Source: UBA6814 sp040753075 | GTDB lineage: Bacteria; Desulfobacterota; Desulfovibrionia; Desulfovibrionales; Desulfovibrionaceae | Direction of reading: 5' to 3' | DNA length: 64,000 nucleotides | Assembly: GCA_040753075.1 (NCBI GenBank) | Contig: JBFMHA010000008.1 | Span: 22,042 to 86,041, forward strand | In this document: one piece after another, positions 1 through 9,661 of the stretch | Layout: every line of letters begins with the position of its first letter | Position numbering within the stretch: the stretch's first letter is position 1 | Notes under the pieces: model-generated | Database searches by the model: none | The model's input: the letters and a program-made list of their open reading frames with translations, nothing else | What the model was told of the DNA's origin: nothing | Translations under genes and position numbers: made by a program

Positions 1-749
<749 letters not shown>

Positions 750-820
750 GGAATCTCCGCGATGGTGTCTTGCGGAGGCTCATCTACCGCATGGGGGCCG
801 GGGTGTCCACCGGGACCGGA

Positions 821-1342
821 TCAGGACTCCGCGGCGGTTTCGTCCGACAGCGCGGAGTTTTCGGCCGCCGGCTCCTGTGGGGAAGCGGCGGGGCTGGCGC
901 AGGCCGCGGCCAGATCCTCGGGGGAGGGCGGAGGCGCGGACAGGGCCTTGAGCACCTTCTGGGCCAGGGTCTTGGCGTCCACGGGCTTGACCAGGAAGTC
1001 CGTGACCTTTAGCCGCACCGACTCCACCACCACGGTCTTGTCCGCCTTGCCGGTGATCATGATGAAGGGGGTGGCGGCCCAGTCCGTGTGGCAGCGTACG
1101 TGGCGCAGGAACTCCAGCCCGTCCATCTCGGGCATCTTCCAGTCGCAGATGATGAGGTCCACCTTTTCCCGGGCCATGATGCCCAGCGCCTCCTTCCCGT
1201 TGCGCGCCTCCAGGAGGTTCTTGCACTTGAGGGGGCCCAGGAAGTTGCACAGGAGGATGCGGAAATACGGCGTGTCGTCCACCAGCAGCAGGGTGGCGGA
1301 GGTAAGTCGGTCCTTCATGGATTTGAGTTCTTCTGGGGACAT
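821..1342 (-). CDS. Single-domain response regulator with C-terminal tail
   Basis: A 173-residue CheY-like receiver domain. The acidic pair is in LLLVDD (residues 18-23), the predicted phospho-acceptor is D67 in LIICDWKMPEMDG, and the conserved lysine is K119 in FLVKP. Residues after about 130 form a low-complexity Ala/Pro/Ser/Glu tail with no output domain, so it probably acts by protein contact or as a phosphorelay intermediate. The ATG has GGAG six bases upstream and lies 18 bases after the stop of the hybrid kinase, its likely partner. hslU follows 71 bases downstream. The target is unknown. Confidence 0.9.
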   Translation of the reverse strand: MSPEELKSMKDRLTSATLLLVDDTPYFRILLCNFLGPLKCKNLLEARNGKEALGIMAREKVDLIICDWKMPEMDGLEFLRHVRCHTDWAATPFIMITGKADKTVVVESVRLKVTDFLVKPVDAKTLAQKVLKALSAPPPSPEDLAAACASPAASPQEPAAENSALSDETAAES

Positions 1343-1360
1343 TGGGAGCTCCGTGTGCGG

Positions 1361-4009
1361 CTAGGGTGCGGGGGGAGGTTCCGTCTGGTCCTGCGCATAG
1401 GCGAGGATGGAGGCGACCAGGCTGGTGAGGGTGTCCTCCAGGTCCGCCGCGAGGGCGCGGACCAGGGAGTCTTCGGCCCGGTCCATGGCCGCCTCCACGT
1501 CGCGCGCCGACCGGGCCAGGGCGGTGGCCCCGATCTGTCCGGCCGCGGCCTTGAGGCTGTGCGCCAGACGGCCGGCCGTGACCCGGTCGCCCAGGTCCAG
1601 GGCTCGGCGGATCTGGGGCGCGGTGTCCACGAAGTGGGCCGGGAAGCGGAGGATGGCCGACCGCAACGCGACTGCGTCGTGTCCGAAGGCCTCCATGCCG
1701 AGGGACTGGTCGATGCCCTCTAGGTCGGCGAAGCCAGAGTCCGACTGCGGCGCCCGCGACGTGGCCGGATGCGGCGGGAAGGTGCGGCCTTCCCGGGGCG
1801 TGACCCAGCGGGAAAGCACTTCGGCCAGGCGGGACATGGACACCGGCTTGGGCAGGAAATCGTTCATGCCGGCGGCCAGGCAGGCCTCCCGGTCCTCGCC
1901 CAGGACGTTGGCGGTGAGGGCGATGATGGGCAGGTCCCGGAAGCGCTTCTCGCTGCGGATGAGCCGGGTGGCCTCCAGGCCGTCCATCTCCGGCATGCGC
2001 ATGTCCATGAGCAGGACATCGAAATCTTCCTGGTACAGGGCGAGGACCGCCTCGGTGCCGTTTTCCGCGGTGGTGACATCCAGGCCCAGGCCGCGCAGCA
2101 TCTCCATGGCCACCTTGCGGTTGAAGGCGTTGTCCTCGGCCAGCAGGACCCGGGCTCCGGCCAGGGCGTTCATGTCCAGGACCTGTTGCGGCAGCGGGCT
2201 GGGCGCCGTCGCTGCCCGGGGCAGGGTCACGGTGAAGTGGAAATTGCTGCCCCGGCCCGGCGGGCTCTCCAACTCCAGGCGACCGCCCATCAGGGCCACG
2301 ATGTCCCGGGAAATGGCCAGGCCCAGGCCGGTGCCCCCGTACCGTCGGGCGGTGGAGCTGTCCGCCTGGCGGAAGGGGGAGAAAATCTTCTCCTGCATGG
2401 CGGGCTCGATGCCGATGCCGGTGTCCCGGACCGCGAAGTGAAGAGTCGCCGCCTCGGGCGTGGATTCGCGGACTTCCACCGAAAGGACGACCTCCCCGAC
2501 GTCGGTGAACTTGCAGGCGTTGGAGACCAGGTTGACCAGCACCTGCTGCAGCCTGGTGGAGTCGCCGGAGAGCGCGGCAGGCGTTGCGGGGTCCATCAGG
2601 GTCGAGAACCGGAGTCCCTTGGCGGTCATCCGTTCCCGGAACATGTTGGTCGTTCGGCGCACCACGTCGTGCAGGTCGAAGGCCGCGGATTCCAGGACCA
2701 GGCCGCCGGCCTCGATCTTGGACACGTCGAGGATGTCGTCCACCAGCTCCAGCAGGGTGGACGCCGAGGCCTTGATGTCTCCCAGGTACTCCCTCAGCTT
2801 GCCCGGCCGGCCTGCGCCCAGGGCCAGTTCGGACAGGCCGATGACCGCGTTGAGGGGGGTGCGGATCTCGTGGCTCATGGTGGCCAGGAACACGCCCTTG
2901 GCCCGGTTGGCTTCCTCCGCCGCGGCGTTGGCCGCGCGCAGTTCGTCGGCGATGCGGCGTTGGGCCGAGTCCATGGCCTCCAGGCCGTCGAGCATGTGGT
3001 TGATCTCCCGGCCCAGGGTGGAGATCTCGTCGTGGCCGGCCACCTCCATGCGGCGCGTGATGTCCCTGCTGTCGCGGATGGCGACCACGGCCCGGCCCAG
3101 TCCGGCCACGCGGCGCAGGACGGTGCGCTCCAGCACCAGGCCGGCGATGCCGAAGCAGGCTGCTCCGGACAGGGCCAGCAGGGCCACGAAGAAATTCACG
3201 CTGTCCAGGGCCAGGCGGTACGTGGTGCGGTCCCTGGCGACTTTCAGGACCAGGGCCGGCAGGTTCCGTACGTCGTAGACCGTGACTTCGGACTCGATGC
3301 GCTGTTCCGAAATCGGGCTTACCCTGGCGTCCTGCACGTCGGCGATGCCCTCTTGGACCTGGGACGGAGCGGCGTGGTCCGGGGGAGGGACGGCTGACAC
3401 TTCGAGCAGGGTCGCCAGGCTGATGTCGTCAATCACCGGCTGCTCCAGGTTCCGCCCCATGAGCAGGATGCCCCGCGGCGGCCCCTGGCCCTGGCTGGTC
3501 ACGATGGGTTCTCCGGCCACCAGGGCCACGCCTCGGGGCAGGCGCACGATGCCCGAGACAGCCTCCGGGGCGCGCTCGGGGGCCGGCAGCAGGCCGTCGC
3601 GCTCCAGGGCCTCCAGCACGGCGGGGGCCAGGGGGGTGAGTTCCCCGGTCGCAAGGTCGTGGCCGATGGCGAAGGCCACCCGGCCGTCCGTAGCGGCCAG
3701 GATGACGAAGCTCACCCTCAGGTTCTGCAGGGTGGCGGGGATGTAGTTGGCCGCCAGGTAGGCATCGGTGGGGGCCACCATGAAGTGGTAGGTGTCGTCC
3801 CAGAAGGCGTAGTCCCGGGTCGAGGAATGCAAACTCGCAAGCTGCATTTCCAGGGCGTTGACCACCCGGTCCATGTCGTGGTGCAGGGACTCGCGTTCGA
3901 TCTTCTCGAACCCGCTGACCAGGATGAGACGCGAGGCCGTGCCCAGGATCAGGAGGATGCTGCCCAGGGCGGCCAGGAAGACGAGGGCGGTCTTGTGGCG
4001 GATGGTCAT
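1361..4009 (-). CDS. Membrane hybrid sensor histidine kinase (CHASE4-like, HAMP, HisKA, HATPase, REC, HPt)
   Basis: An inner-membrane phosphorelay kinase of about 882 residues. In order: a first membrane helix (about residues 5-27), a periplasmic CHASE4-like sensor, a second helix near residues 265-290, HAMP, and HisKA with SHEIRTPLNAVIGLSEL. These are followed by an ATPase domain with DTGIGI and GGTGLGLAI, a receiver with MDMRMPEMDG, and a C-terminal HPt with RLAHSLKAAAGQIGA. I chose the ATG at 4009. The frame also opens at a TTG at 4060, which would add 17 residues ahead of the membrane helix; neither start has a strong ribosome site. It lies between hslV and the response regulator, probably in one operon. 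The signal sensed is not deducible. Confidence 0.9.
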   Translation of the reverse strand: MTIRHKTALVFLAALGSILLILGTASRLILVSGFEKIERESLHHDMDRVVNALEMQLASLHSSTRDYAFWDDTYHFMVAPTDAYLAANYIPATLQNLRVSFVILAATDGRVAFAIGHDLATGELTPLAPAVLEALERDGLLPAPERAPEAVSGIVRLPRGVALVAGEPIVTSQGQGPPRGILLMGRNLEQPVIDDISLATLLEVSAVPPPDHAAPSQVQEGIADVQDARVSPISEQRIESEVTVYDVRNLPALVLKVARDRTTYRLALDSVNFFVALLALSGAACFGIAGLVLERTVLRRVAGLGRAVVAIRDSRDITRRMEVAGHDEISTLGREINHMLDGLEAMDSAQRRIADELRAANAAAEEANRAKGVFLATMSHEIRTPLNAVIGLSELALGAGRPGKLREYLGDIKASASTLLELVDDILDVSKIEAGGLVLESAAFDLHDVVRRTTNMFRERMTAKGLRFSTLMDPATPAALSGDSTRLQQVLVNLVSNACKFTDVGEVVLSVEVRESTPEAATLHFAVRDTGIGIEPAMQEKIFSPFRQADSSTARRYGGTGLGLAISRDIVALMGGRLELESPPGRGSNFHFTVTLPRAATAPSPLPQQVLDMNALAGARVLLAEDNAFNRKVAMEMLRGLGLDVTTAENGTEAVLALYQEDFDVLLMDMRMPEMDGLEATRLIRSEKRFRDLPIIALTANVLGEDREACLAAGMNDFLPKPVSMSRLAEVLSRWVTPREGRTFPPHPATSRAPQSDSGFADLEGIDQSLGMEAFGHDAVALRSAILRFPAHFVDTAPQIRRALDLGDRVTAGRLAHSLKAAAGQIGATALARSARDVEAAMDRAEDSLVRALAADLEDTLTSLVASILAYAQDQTEPPPAP

Positions 4010-4123
4010 GGCCGGAGGTGCCTTGAACCGACCATATACGCCGAACGATTTGTCATGCAAGGACTTCTTTTGCGGACTGGATCGGATGTCCAGTCAAGAG
4101 AAGTGGGCGCCCTGCACTGCTGC

Positions 4124-4666
4124 TCAGCCCGCCGGCAGGGTCTCCACCGTGAAGCGGTCGTTGGTGAACACGCACAGTTCGGCGGCCACGGCCATGGCCT
4201 CGCGCACGATGGTTTCGGCGGGCAGGGCGGTGTGCCGTTTGAGGGCGCGGGCCGCGGCCAGGGCGTAAGGGCCGCCCGAGCCGATGGAGGCCAGCCCGTC
4301 GTCGGGTTCGATCACGTCCCCGGACCCGGTGATGAGCAGGACGTTCCCTGCGTCGGCCACCAGGAGCATGGCCTCCAGCCGGCGCAGCACCCGGTCCATG
4401 CGCCACTGCTTGGCCAACTCCACGCTGGCCCGCGGCAGGTTGCCGCCGAACTCCTCGAGCTTGGCCTCGAAGCGCTCGAACAGGGTGAAGGCGTCGGCCG
4501 TGGCCCCGGCGAACCCGGCCAGGACCCTGCCGTCGTAAAGCCGGCGCACCTTGCGCGCGCCGTGCTTGAGCGCCACGTTCTGTCCCATGGTCACCTGGCC
4601 GTCGCCGGCCATGGCCACCCCCGACTCGTCCAGGACCGCCAGGATGGTGGTGCCGCGAATCTCCAT
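4124..4666 (-). CDS. hslV: ATP-dependent protease peptidase subunit HslV
   Basis: Threonine peptidase of the HslUV (ClpYQ) protease. The start MEIRGTTILAV matches the family: removal of the first residues exposes the catalytic threonine of TTILAV. ARKVRRLYDGRVLAGFAG and the residues GSGGPYALAAA are further family signatures. About 180 residues is the normal length. The ATG at 4666 has GGAG five bases upstream; an in-frame GTG at 4672 overlaps the stop of the macro-domain gene and is the alternative. Its partner hslU is not the next gene, because a kinase and a regulator intervene. Confidence 0.97.
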   Translation of the reverse strand: MEIRGTTILAVLDESGVAMAGDGQVTMGQNVALKHGARKVRRLYDGRVLAGFAGATADAFTLFERFEAKLEEFGGNLPRASVELAKQWRMDRVLRRLEAMLLVADAGNVLLITGSGDVIEPDDGLASIGSGGPYALAAARALKRHTALPAETIVREAMAVAAELCVFTNDRFTVETLPAG

Positions 4667-4668
4667 GC

Positions 4669-5247
4669 TCACTCCGTTGGTTGTCCGAAAAGGTCCCGGG
4701 CCACCGCGGTCCAGGTCTGCAGGGCCTCTTCCGAGAAGAGCACCATGGCCGCCTCGGCCGCCAGCCCCTGGCGCAGGCCCTGGGCAAGCTCACCGAGGGC
4801 GATGCGCGCCGCCTCGGTCGCGGGATAGCCGTAGGCCCCGCAGGAGATGGCCGGGAAGGCCACCCGGGCCGCGCCCAGTTCGCGGGCCAGGCGCAGGCTT
4901 TCGCCGTAGGCCGAGGCCAGGGCCTGGGGTTCTCCCGAGAGGCCGTCGCGGTATATCGGGCCCACGGTATGGATGATGTGTCGGGCCTTGAGGCCGAAGC
5001 CCGGGGTGGCCACGGCCCGTCCGGCCGGAAGCCGTCCCCGTCGCCGAACGATCTCCCGGCAGGCGGCCTGGAGGAGGTCCGGACCGGCCGCCCGGTGGAT
5101 GGCCCCATCCACCCCGCCGCCTCCGGCCAGGGACGAGTTGGCGGCGTTGACCACCGCGTCGCCCGTCCAGGCGGTGATGTCGCCCTGGGCCAGGCGCAGC
5201 AGCCCCGGAGCCAGGTCCCAGGTCGCGGAGATGCGGATGCGGTCCAT
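4669..5247 (-). CDS. Macro-domain protein (probable O-acetyl-ADP-ribose deacetylase)
   Basis: A 192-residue stand-alone macro domain of the YmdB/MacroD type, predicted to bind ADP-ribose and hydrolyse O-acetyl-ADP-ribose or mono-ADP-ribosyl esters. Visible signatures are the N-terminal GDIT, the catalytic loop VVNAANSSLAGGGGVDGAIH, and the later AFPAISCGAYGYP. The ATG has AGGAAG upstream and begins 9 bases after the stop of the M48 protease gene. Its own stop overlaps the hslV start region. The position suggests co-transcription with the protease genes; no ADP-ribosyltransferase is visible nearby, so the physiological substrate is open. Confidence 0.92.
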   Translation of the reverse strand: MDRIRISATWDLAPGLLRLAQGDITAWTGDAVVNAANSSLAGGGGVDGAIHRAAGPDLLQAACREIVRRRGRLPAGRAVATPGFGLKARHIIHTVGPIYRDGLSGEPQALASAYGESLRLARELGAARVAFPAISCGAYGYPATEAARIALGELAQGLRQGLAAEAAMVLFSEEALQTWTAVARDLFGQPTE

Positions 5248-5256
5248 GGGGGCTTC

Positions 5257-6711
5257 CTACCAGAACTCCGCGCGTTCCTTGAACACGGCCTCGAGTTGTT
5301 CGTACGCCTTCTTCTGTTCCGGGGTCTGGGCCAGGCGGCCGGCCTTGTCCTTGTGGAACGCGGCCTGCTTGCGGTCCAGGCCGTAGATGGCGGCGTACGC
5401 CAGGTGCAGGTGCCCGGCGAAGAGGTCGCCGTGCTCGCCCTTGAGCCGGCCCAGATAGGAATGCACCTCGCTGTCGTCGGGCAGGGCCTTGAGCACCCGC
5501 TCGAAATATTCCGCGGCCCGGTCCGCCTGGCCCTTCTCGGCCATGATCCGGGCGTAATAGAACAGGGAGATGAGGTCCTTGGGGTTGAGCAGCACCGCCT
5601 TCTGCAGGTAGCGGGCCGCCAGGTCGCCGTCGCCCATGGTGAATTGGAACCTGCCGGCCTCGCGCAGCACCAGGGCGTCGTTGGGGGCCATGGCCATGGC
5701 CTGGTCGAAGGCGGCCTTGGCCTCGGGCAGGCGGGAGAGCTTGGCCAGCACTATGCCGCGGCCCATGTGGTCCAGGGCCGTGGGGTTGGGCCGGGACGAG
5801 AAGAAGGGCAGGGCAACGGCGGGGTCCAGGTAGCGGGCCCGCACCAGGGTCTGGATGCGCAGGAAGCGGGCGTCGTCCTGGGGCCGGCTGCGCACCTCGG
5901 CGGGCAGGCTGGCCACCCGGCTGTCCAGGTAGGACAGGCGCTCGTCCACGTCGGGGTGGGTGGAGAGGTAGGCCGGGAAGGAGCCGCCGCTGGCCCAGCG
6001 CGCCTTGCGGATCTTCTCGAAGGATCCGATCATGCCGCCCGGCGGGAAGCCGGCCGCGGTCAGGTAGTTCATGCCGACCTGGTCGGCTTCGCGCTCGTCG
6101 CTCCGGCTGTAGGCCAGCATGGCGCTCATGGCGCCGGCCTGGGAGCCCATCACCAGGGCCTGGCCCACCTCGGACGTGTTGCGGTCTCCGGACTGGCCCA
6201 GGAACACGCCGGCCACCGCCCCGGCCAGGGAGGCGAGGGAGATGATCTGCATGGCCTCGATGCGGCCGGCCACGTGACGCTGGGTCACATGGGCCAGTTC
6301 GTGGGCGATGACCCCGGCCAGTTCGGACTCGTGCTCGAACTGGTGGATGAGCCCGGTGAACACGTAGACGTAGCCGCCGGGCGCGGCAAAGGCGTTGATG
6401 GCGTCGTTGCGGACCACGGTGGTGGTCACCGGGTAGGGGATGTTGGGAAGCGTCGCGGCCAGCCGGTCCACCACGCCCTTCACGTACTCCACGATCTCCG
6501 GATCCTCCACCAGGGGGAACCGGGAGCGGATGTAGGTGTTGAGCTTCTTGCCCAATTCCATCTCGTCCTTGACCGAGAAGGAGCCGAAGAGTCCGGCCTG
6601 GGCCGGCGGGGCGGCCAACGGAGCGGTCAGGGCCAGCCAGGCCGCGAGCAGGCCGGCCAGGAGGCGTTGGGCGAGGGAGGGACGGCGGAGCGGGCCGCGG
6701 GGGGTGTTCAT
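5257..6711 (-). CDS. M48 family metalloprotease with TPR repeats (BepA-like)
   Basis: A periplasmic zinc protease of about 484 residues. The N-terminus carries basic residues and a hydrophobic stretch ending near APPAQA, a likely signal peptide. The zinc motif is HELAHVTQRH at about residue 137. The C-terminal half has TPR-like helices (for example around SRLPEAKAAFDQAMAMAPND). This architecture matches BepA (YfgC), which helps outer-membrane protein assembly and quality control. Translation could begin at the ATG at 6711 or at an in-frame GTG at 6723; neither has a clear ribosome site. It lies downstream of rho, behind a strong terminator. Confidence 0.92.
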   Translation of the reverse strand: MNTPRGPLRRPSLAQRLLAGLLAAWLALTAPLAAPPAQAGLFGSFSVKDEMELGKKLNTYIRSRFPLVEDPEIVEYVKGVVDRLAATLPNIPYPVTTTVVRNDAINAFAAPGGYVYVFTGLIHQFEHESELAGVIAHELAHVTQRHVAGRIEAMQIISLASLAGAVAGVFLGQSGDRNTSEVGQALVMGSQAGAMSAMLAYSRSDEREADQVGMNYLTAAGFPPGGMIGSFEKIRKARWASGGSFPAYLSTHPDVDERLSYLDSRVASLPAEVRSRPQDDARFLRIQTLVRARYLDPAVALPFFSSRPNPTALDHMGRGIVLAKLSRLPEAKAAFDQAMAMAPNDALVLREAGRFQFTMGDGDLAARYLQKAVLLNPKDLISLFYYARIMAEKGQADRAAEYFERVLKALPDDSEVHSYLGRLKGEHGDLFAGHLHLAYAAIYGLDRKQAAFHKDKAGRLAQTPEQKKAYEQLEAVFKERAEFW

Positions 6712-6758
6712 GGTGGGTTCCACTACCCCAAGCGGGCCTCGGATGCAAAGGGGGAAAT

Positions 6759-6790
6759 CCCGCCCCGGCCGCCGCTGCGGCCGGGGCGGG
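6759..6790 (-). terminator. Strong terminator hairpin after rho
   Basis: A perfect 14-bp G+C stem (6759-6772 with 6777-6790) with a four-base loop. On the minus strand it is followed by ATTT and a C run. It lies 9 bases after the rho stop codon, so it should terminate or strongly attenuate rho transcription before the M48 protease gene. Confidence 0.75.
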
Positions 6791-6798
6791 AGGGGGGA

Positions 6799-8046
6799 CT
6801 ACTTGTTCATCATGTCCAGGAATTCTTTGTTGCTCTTGGAGCCGCGCATCTTGCCCAGGAGGAACTCCATGGAGTCGATGGGGCTCATGGGAGCCAGGAC
6901 CTTGCGCAGGATCCAGACCCGGTTGAGCACGTCTTCGGGGAGCAGCAGCTCCTCCTTGCGGGTGCCCGAGCGGTTGATGTCGATGGCCGGGTAGACCCGC
7001 TTCTCGGAGAGGTGGCGCTCCAGGATGATCTCCATGTTGCCGGTGCCCTTGAACTCCTCGAAGATGACCTCGTCCATGCGCGAGCCGGTGTCGATGAGGG
7101 CGGTGGCGATGATGGTCAGGCTGCCTCCCTCCTCGATGTTGCGGGCCGAGCCGAAGAAGCGCTTGGGCCGCTGCAGGGCGTTGGCGTCCAGGCCGCCCGA
7201 GAGCACCCGGCCCGAAGAGGGGGTCACGGCGTTGTAGGCGCGGCCCAGGCGGGTGATGGAGTCGAGCAGGATGACCACGTCCATCTTGCGCTCCACCAGG
7301 CGCTTGGCCTTCTCCAGCACCATCTCGCAGACCTGGACGTGCCGGGTGGGGGGCTCGTCGAAGGTGGAGGAGATGACCTCGGCCTTGACCGAGCGGGCCA
7401 TGTCGGTCACTTCCTCGGGCCGCTCGTCGATGAGCAGCACGATGAGGTAGACTTCGGGGTGGTTGGCGTTGATGGAGTTGGCGATGTTCTGGAGGAGCAT
7501 GGTCTTGCCGGTGCGGGGCGGGGCCACGATGAGTCCGCGCTGGCCGCCTCCGATGGGGGTCATGAGGTCGATGACCCGGCCGGAGTAGTTGTCCTTGCCG
7601 TTCTCCATCACGAACCGCTTGTTCGGATAGATGGGGGTCAGGTTGTCGAAGAGGACCAGGTTCTTGGTCTCTTCGGGCCGGGCGAAGCCGATCTCGTTGA
7701 CCTTGAGCAGGGCGAAGTAGCGCTCGCCCTCCTTGGGGGGGCGTATCTGGCCGGAGATGACGTCGCCCTTGCGCAGGCCGAAGCGGCGGATCTGGGAGGG
7801 GGAGACGTAGATGTCGTCCGGGCCCGGCATGTAGCTGTACATGGGCGAGCGCAGGAAGCCGAAGCCGTCGGGCAGGATTTCGAGCACGCCTTCGCCGTAG
7901 ATGTTGCCGTTCTGTGAGGCGCAGGCCTTGAGCAGGGCGAAGATGAGCTCCTGCTTGCGCAGGCCGGAGGGGTTTTCGATCTCGTACTGCTCCGCAAGCT
8001 CCATGAGCTCGGACATGCTCTTCATTTTCAGTTCGGATAGGTTCAT
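6799..8046 (-). CDS. rho: Transcription termination factor Rho
   Basis: Hexameric RNA-dependent ATPase for factor-dependent termination. Residues 1-45 form the Rho N-terminal helical domain. An OB-fold RNA-binding region (GEGVLEILPDGFGFLRSP) and the ATPase core with Walker A APPRTGKTMLL follow. The C-terminus has LHEFLL-region equivalents (MEFLLGKMRGSKSNKEF). Length is about 415 residues, as usual for the family. I use the ATG at 8046, which has GGAG six bases upstream, rather than an in-frame TTG at 8058. A 360-base leader precedes it. Confidence 0.97.
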   Translation of the reverse strand: MNLSELKMKSMSELMELAEQYEIENPSGLRKQELIFALLKACASQNGNIYGEGVLEILPDGFGFLRSPMYSYMPGPDDIYVSPSQIRRFGLRKGDVISGQIRPPKEGERYFALLKVNEIGFARPEETKNLVLFDNLTPIYPNKRFVMENGKDNYSGRVIDLMTPIGGGQRGLIVAPPRTGKTMLLQNIANSINANHPEVYLIVLLIDERPEEVTDMARSVKAEVISSTFDEPPTRHVQVCEMVLEKAKRLVERKMDVVILLDSITRLGRAYNAVTPSSGRVLSGGLDANALQRPKRFFGSARNIEEGGSLTIIATALIDTGSRMDEVIFEEFKGTGNMEIILERHLSEKRVYPAIDINRSGTRKEELLLPEDVLNRVWILRKVLAPMSPIDSMEFLLGKMRGSKSNKEFLDMMNK

Positions 8047-8406
8047 AAACGGCTCCAAGGACAGACTACTCCTCTGGGTCTGGGTTCGATACGGTATGGC
8101 GCCAGGACAGGGTGGCCCTGGTGCGGGAAACGGTCACGCAACGCTGGGAAAGATCATGAACCCGCAACAGCGGAACGCATGCAGTGGCGCAGTGCGCGGC
8201 GCAGCCGGGCGGCGTGGCGGCGCCATACAACAAGGGTCGGTCGGACGGGTTCTCCGCGGAAAAGGGCCTCGGCGTCAGCTTAGGATTTTGGTTCTATCGT
8301 GAGAAGGCGGTGCTGAATCGCTTTGTGCCGGATGGCGGAACGTCAAGCATGTGCAGTGTGCTAGTCCAGGCATCTAGCGGAAGGCATACCGCTTGGCAAG
8401 CGTTTT
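8047..8406. other. Intergenic region between carD and rho (rho leader)
   Basis: About 360 bases without a convincing gene. It must hold the rho promoter and leader on the minus strand. A small palindrome, CGCTTGGCAAGCG at about 8390, is followed by a T run on the plus strand. On the minus strand it directly follows the carD stop, without a U tract. I see no leader peptide that stands out. In several bacteria rho is autoregulated by attenuation in a long leader, so the length is suggestive only. Confidence 0.5.
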
Positions 8407-8928
8407 TTACGCCCCTTCCGCGTCTTCGCGCTTTTTCAGCACGTCTTCGAAGAGCGTTTCGATGCGGCTGCGCACCTCGGCCTGGTCGATGTCCAGGGCG
8501 TGCGCCAGCTCCATGGTGATGAGCCCCATGGCCTGCTCCAGCAGCCGGTGTTCGCCGAAGGACAACTCCTTGTCCTTGCCGATGAGCAGCAGTTCCTTGA
8601 GCACGTAGGCCACGTCCGCCAGGTCGCCGCTCTTGAGCTTTTCCGAATACTCCCGGTAGCGGCGGTTCCAGTTCTGGCCTGAATAGCCGGTGAAGTCCGA
8701 GCGGTCCTTGAGGGAGTCCAGGATCTGCTTGCCCTTGCGGGAGGAGCACACCGGGCGGAGGCCGACGTTGGCCGCGTTGCTGACCGGGACCATCAGGGTC
8801 ACGTTGTTGGAGAGGATGCGGACGATATAGAACTCGGTCTCGATCCCGCCGATGGTCTGGTGTTCGATGCGTTCGACCCGACCGACGCCCTGGGCCGGAT
8901 AGACGACCAACTGGTTGATCGCAAACAA
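8407..8928 (-). CDS. carD: CarD/CdnL family transcriptional regulator
   Basis: RNA-polymerase-binding protein of the CarD_CdnL family, which stabilises open promoter complexes in many bacteria. The conserved start FAINQLVVYPAQGVGRVE is the RNA polymerase interaction (Tudor-like) domain. The C-terminal helical domain includes RRYREYSEKLKSGDLADVAYVL. I place translation at a TTG at 8928, because a GGAG sits exactly six bases upstream and this position matches the family's N-terminus. The open frame continues upstream to 9006 without family similarity. That gives 173 residues. It is followed by rho and preceded by pth on the same strand. Confidence 0.93.
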   Translation of the reverse strand: MFAINQLVVYPAQGVGRVERIEHQTIGGIETEFYIVRILSNNVTLMVPVSNAANVGLRPVCSSRKGKQILDSLKDRSDFTGYSGQNWNRRYREYSEKLKSGDLADVAYVLKELLLIGKDKELSFGEHRLLEQAMGLITMELAHALDIDQAEVRSRIETLFEDVLKKREDAEGA

Positions 8929-9002
8929 TACGTTCTCCAATGCGGTGGGTATGACTCCGCAAAGATTCAACGTACCGCATTCGCTCTGAATAGTCCATGC
9001 CC

Positions 9003-9626
9003 TCATGTCCGGGACTCCTCGGGGCGGGCGTCGAAGACGTTGATCTGCTGCGCGGCCTGGGCGGGGCCGCGGCGGGCGAAGGTCCGGATGCCGGCCACCG
9101 CGGCCTGCAGCACCGGATCCAGCAGGAGGGTTTCCTCCGGGCTGAAATCGGACAGGACGTAGTGCGCCGGGTCGCCGGGCCCTCCCGGTCTCCCCACGCC
9201 CAGACGCAGGCGATAGAAGTCGCGCGAGCCCAACTCCTGGGCGATGGAGGAGATGCCGTTGTGTCCGGCGTCGCCGCCGCCCAGCTTGAGTTTCATCCGG
9301 CCCAGGGGCAGGTCCATCTCGTCGTGCAGCACCAGGAGGCGCTGCGGCTCCACCCCGAAACGGCGGCAGAGCCGGGCTACGGCCACGCCCGAGAGGTTCA
9401 TGAAGGTCAGGGGCTTGAGCAGCAGCCAGTGGGGCGCGGCCTGGCCCGTCAGGGGGCAGTCGAAGGCCTGGCAGTCGGCTCCGGCGGGAACCGGCGGACA
9501 GGGCCGTTTATCCCCAAGGGCGGCCAGAAGGCGGTCCGCCGCCAAGAAGCCGAAGTTGTGGCGAGTATGAGCGTAGCGCGGACCGGGATTTCCCAGGCCG
9601 GCGATGATGCCTGCGCAGTTCTTCAT
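9003..9626 (-). CDS. pth: Peptidyl-tRNA hydrolase
   Basis: Recycles peptidyl-tRNA released by stalled ribosomes in the cytoplasm. The N-terminus IIAGLGNPGPRYAHTRHNFG contains the catalytic histidine (about residue 23). KPLTFMNLSGVAV and LLVLHDEMDLPLG are the other family signatures. Length from the ATG at 9626 is 207 residues. An in-frame TTG at 9650 would add eight residues; neither start has a good ribosome site, so read-through coupling with rplY upstream is possible. It sits between rplY and carD in the order commonly seen in Desulfovibrio. Confidence 0.96.
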   Translation of the reverse strand: MKNCAGIIAGLGNPGPRYAHTRHNFGFLAADRLLAALGDKRPCPPVPAGADCQAFDCPLTGQAAPHWLLLKPLTFMNLSGVAVARLCRRFGVEPQRLLVLHDEMDLPLGRMKLKLGGGDAGHNGISSIAQELGSRDFYRLRLGVGRPGGPGDPAHYVLSDFSPEETLLLDPVLQAAVAGIRTFARRGPAQAAQQINVFDARPEESRT

Positions 9627-9661
9627 GGGAGACGGCCGCGTCGCGGCCAAGGCGGAAGGAG

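Noticed and set aside
4681..7917. A plus-strand open frame of about 1,078 codons
   Set aside because: It is antisense to the macro-domain, M48 protease and rho genes, is rich in Gly/His/Gln/Val without domains, and exists because high-G+C genes leave the opposite frame open.
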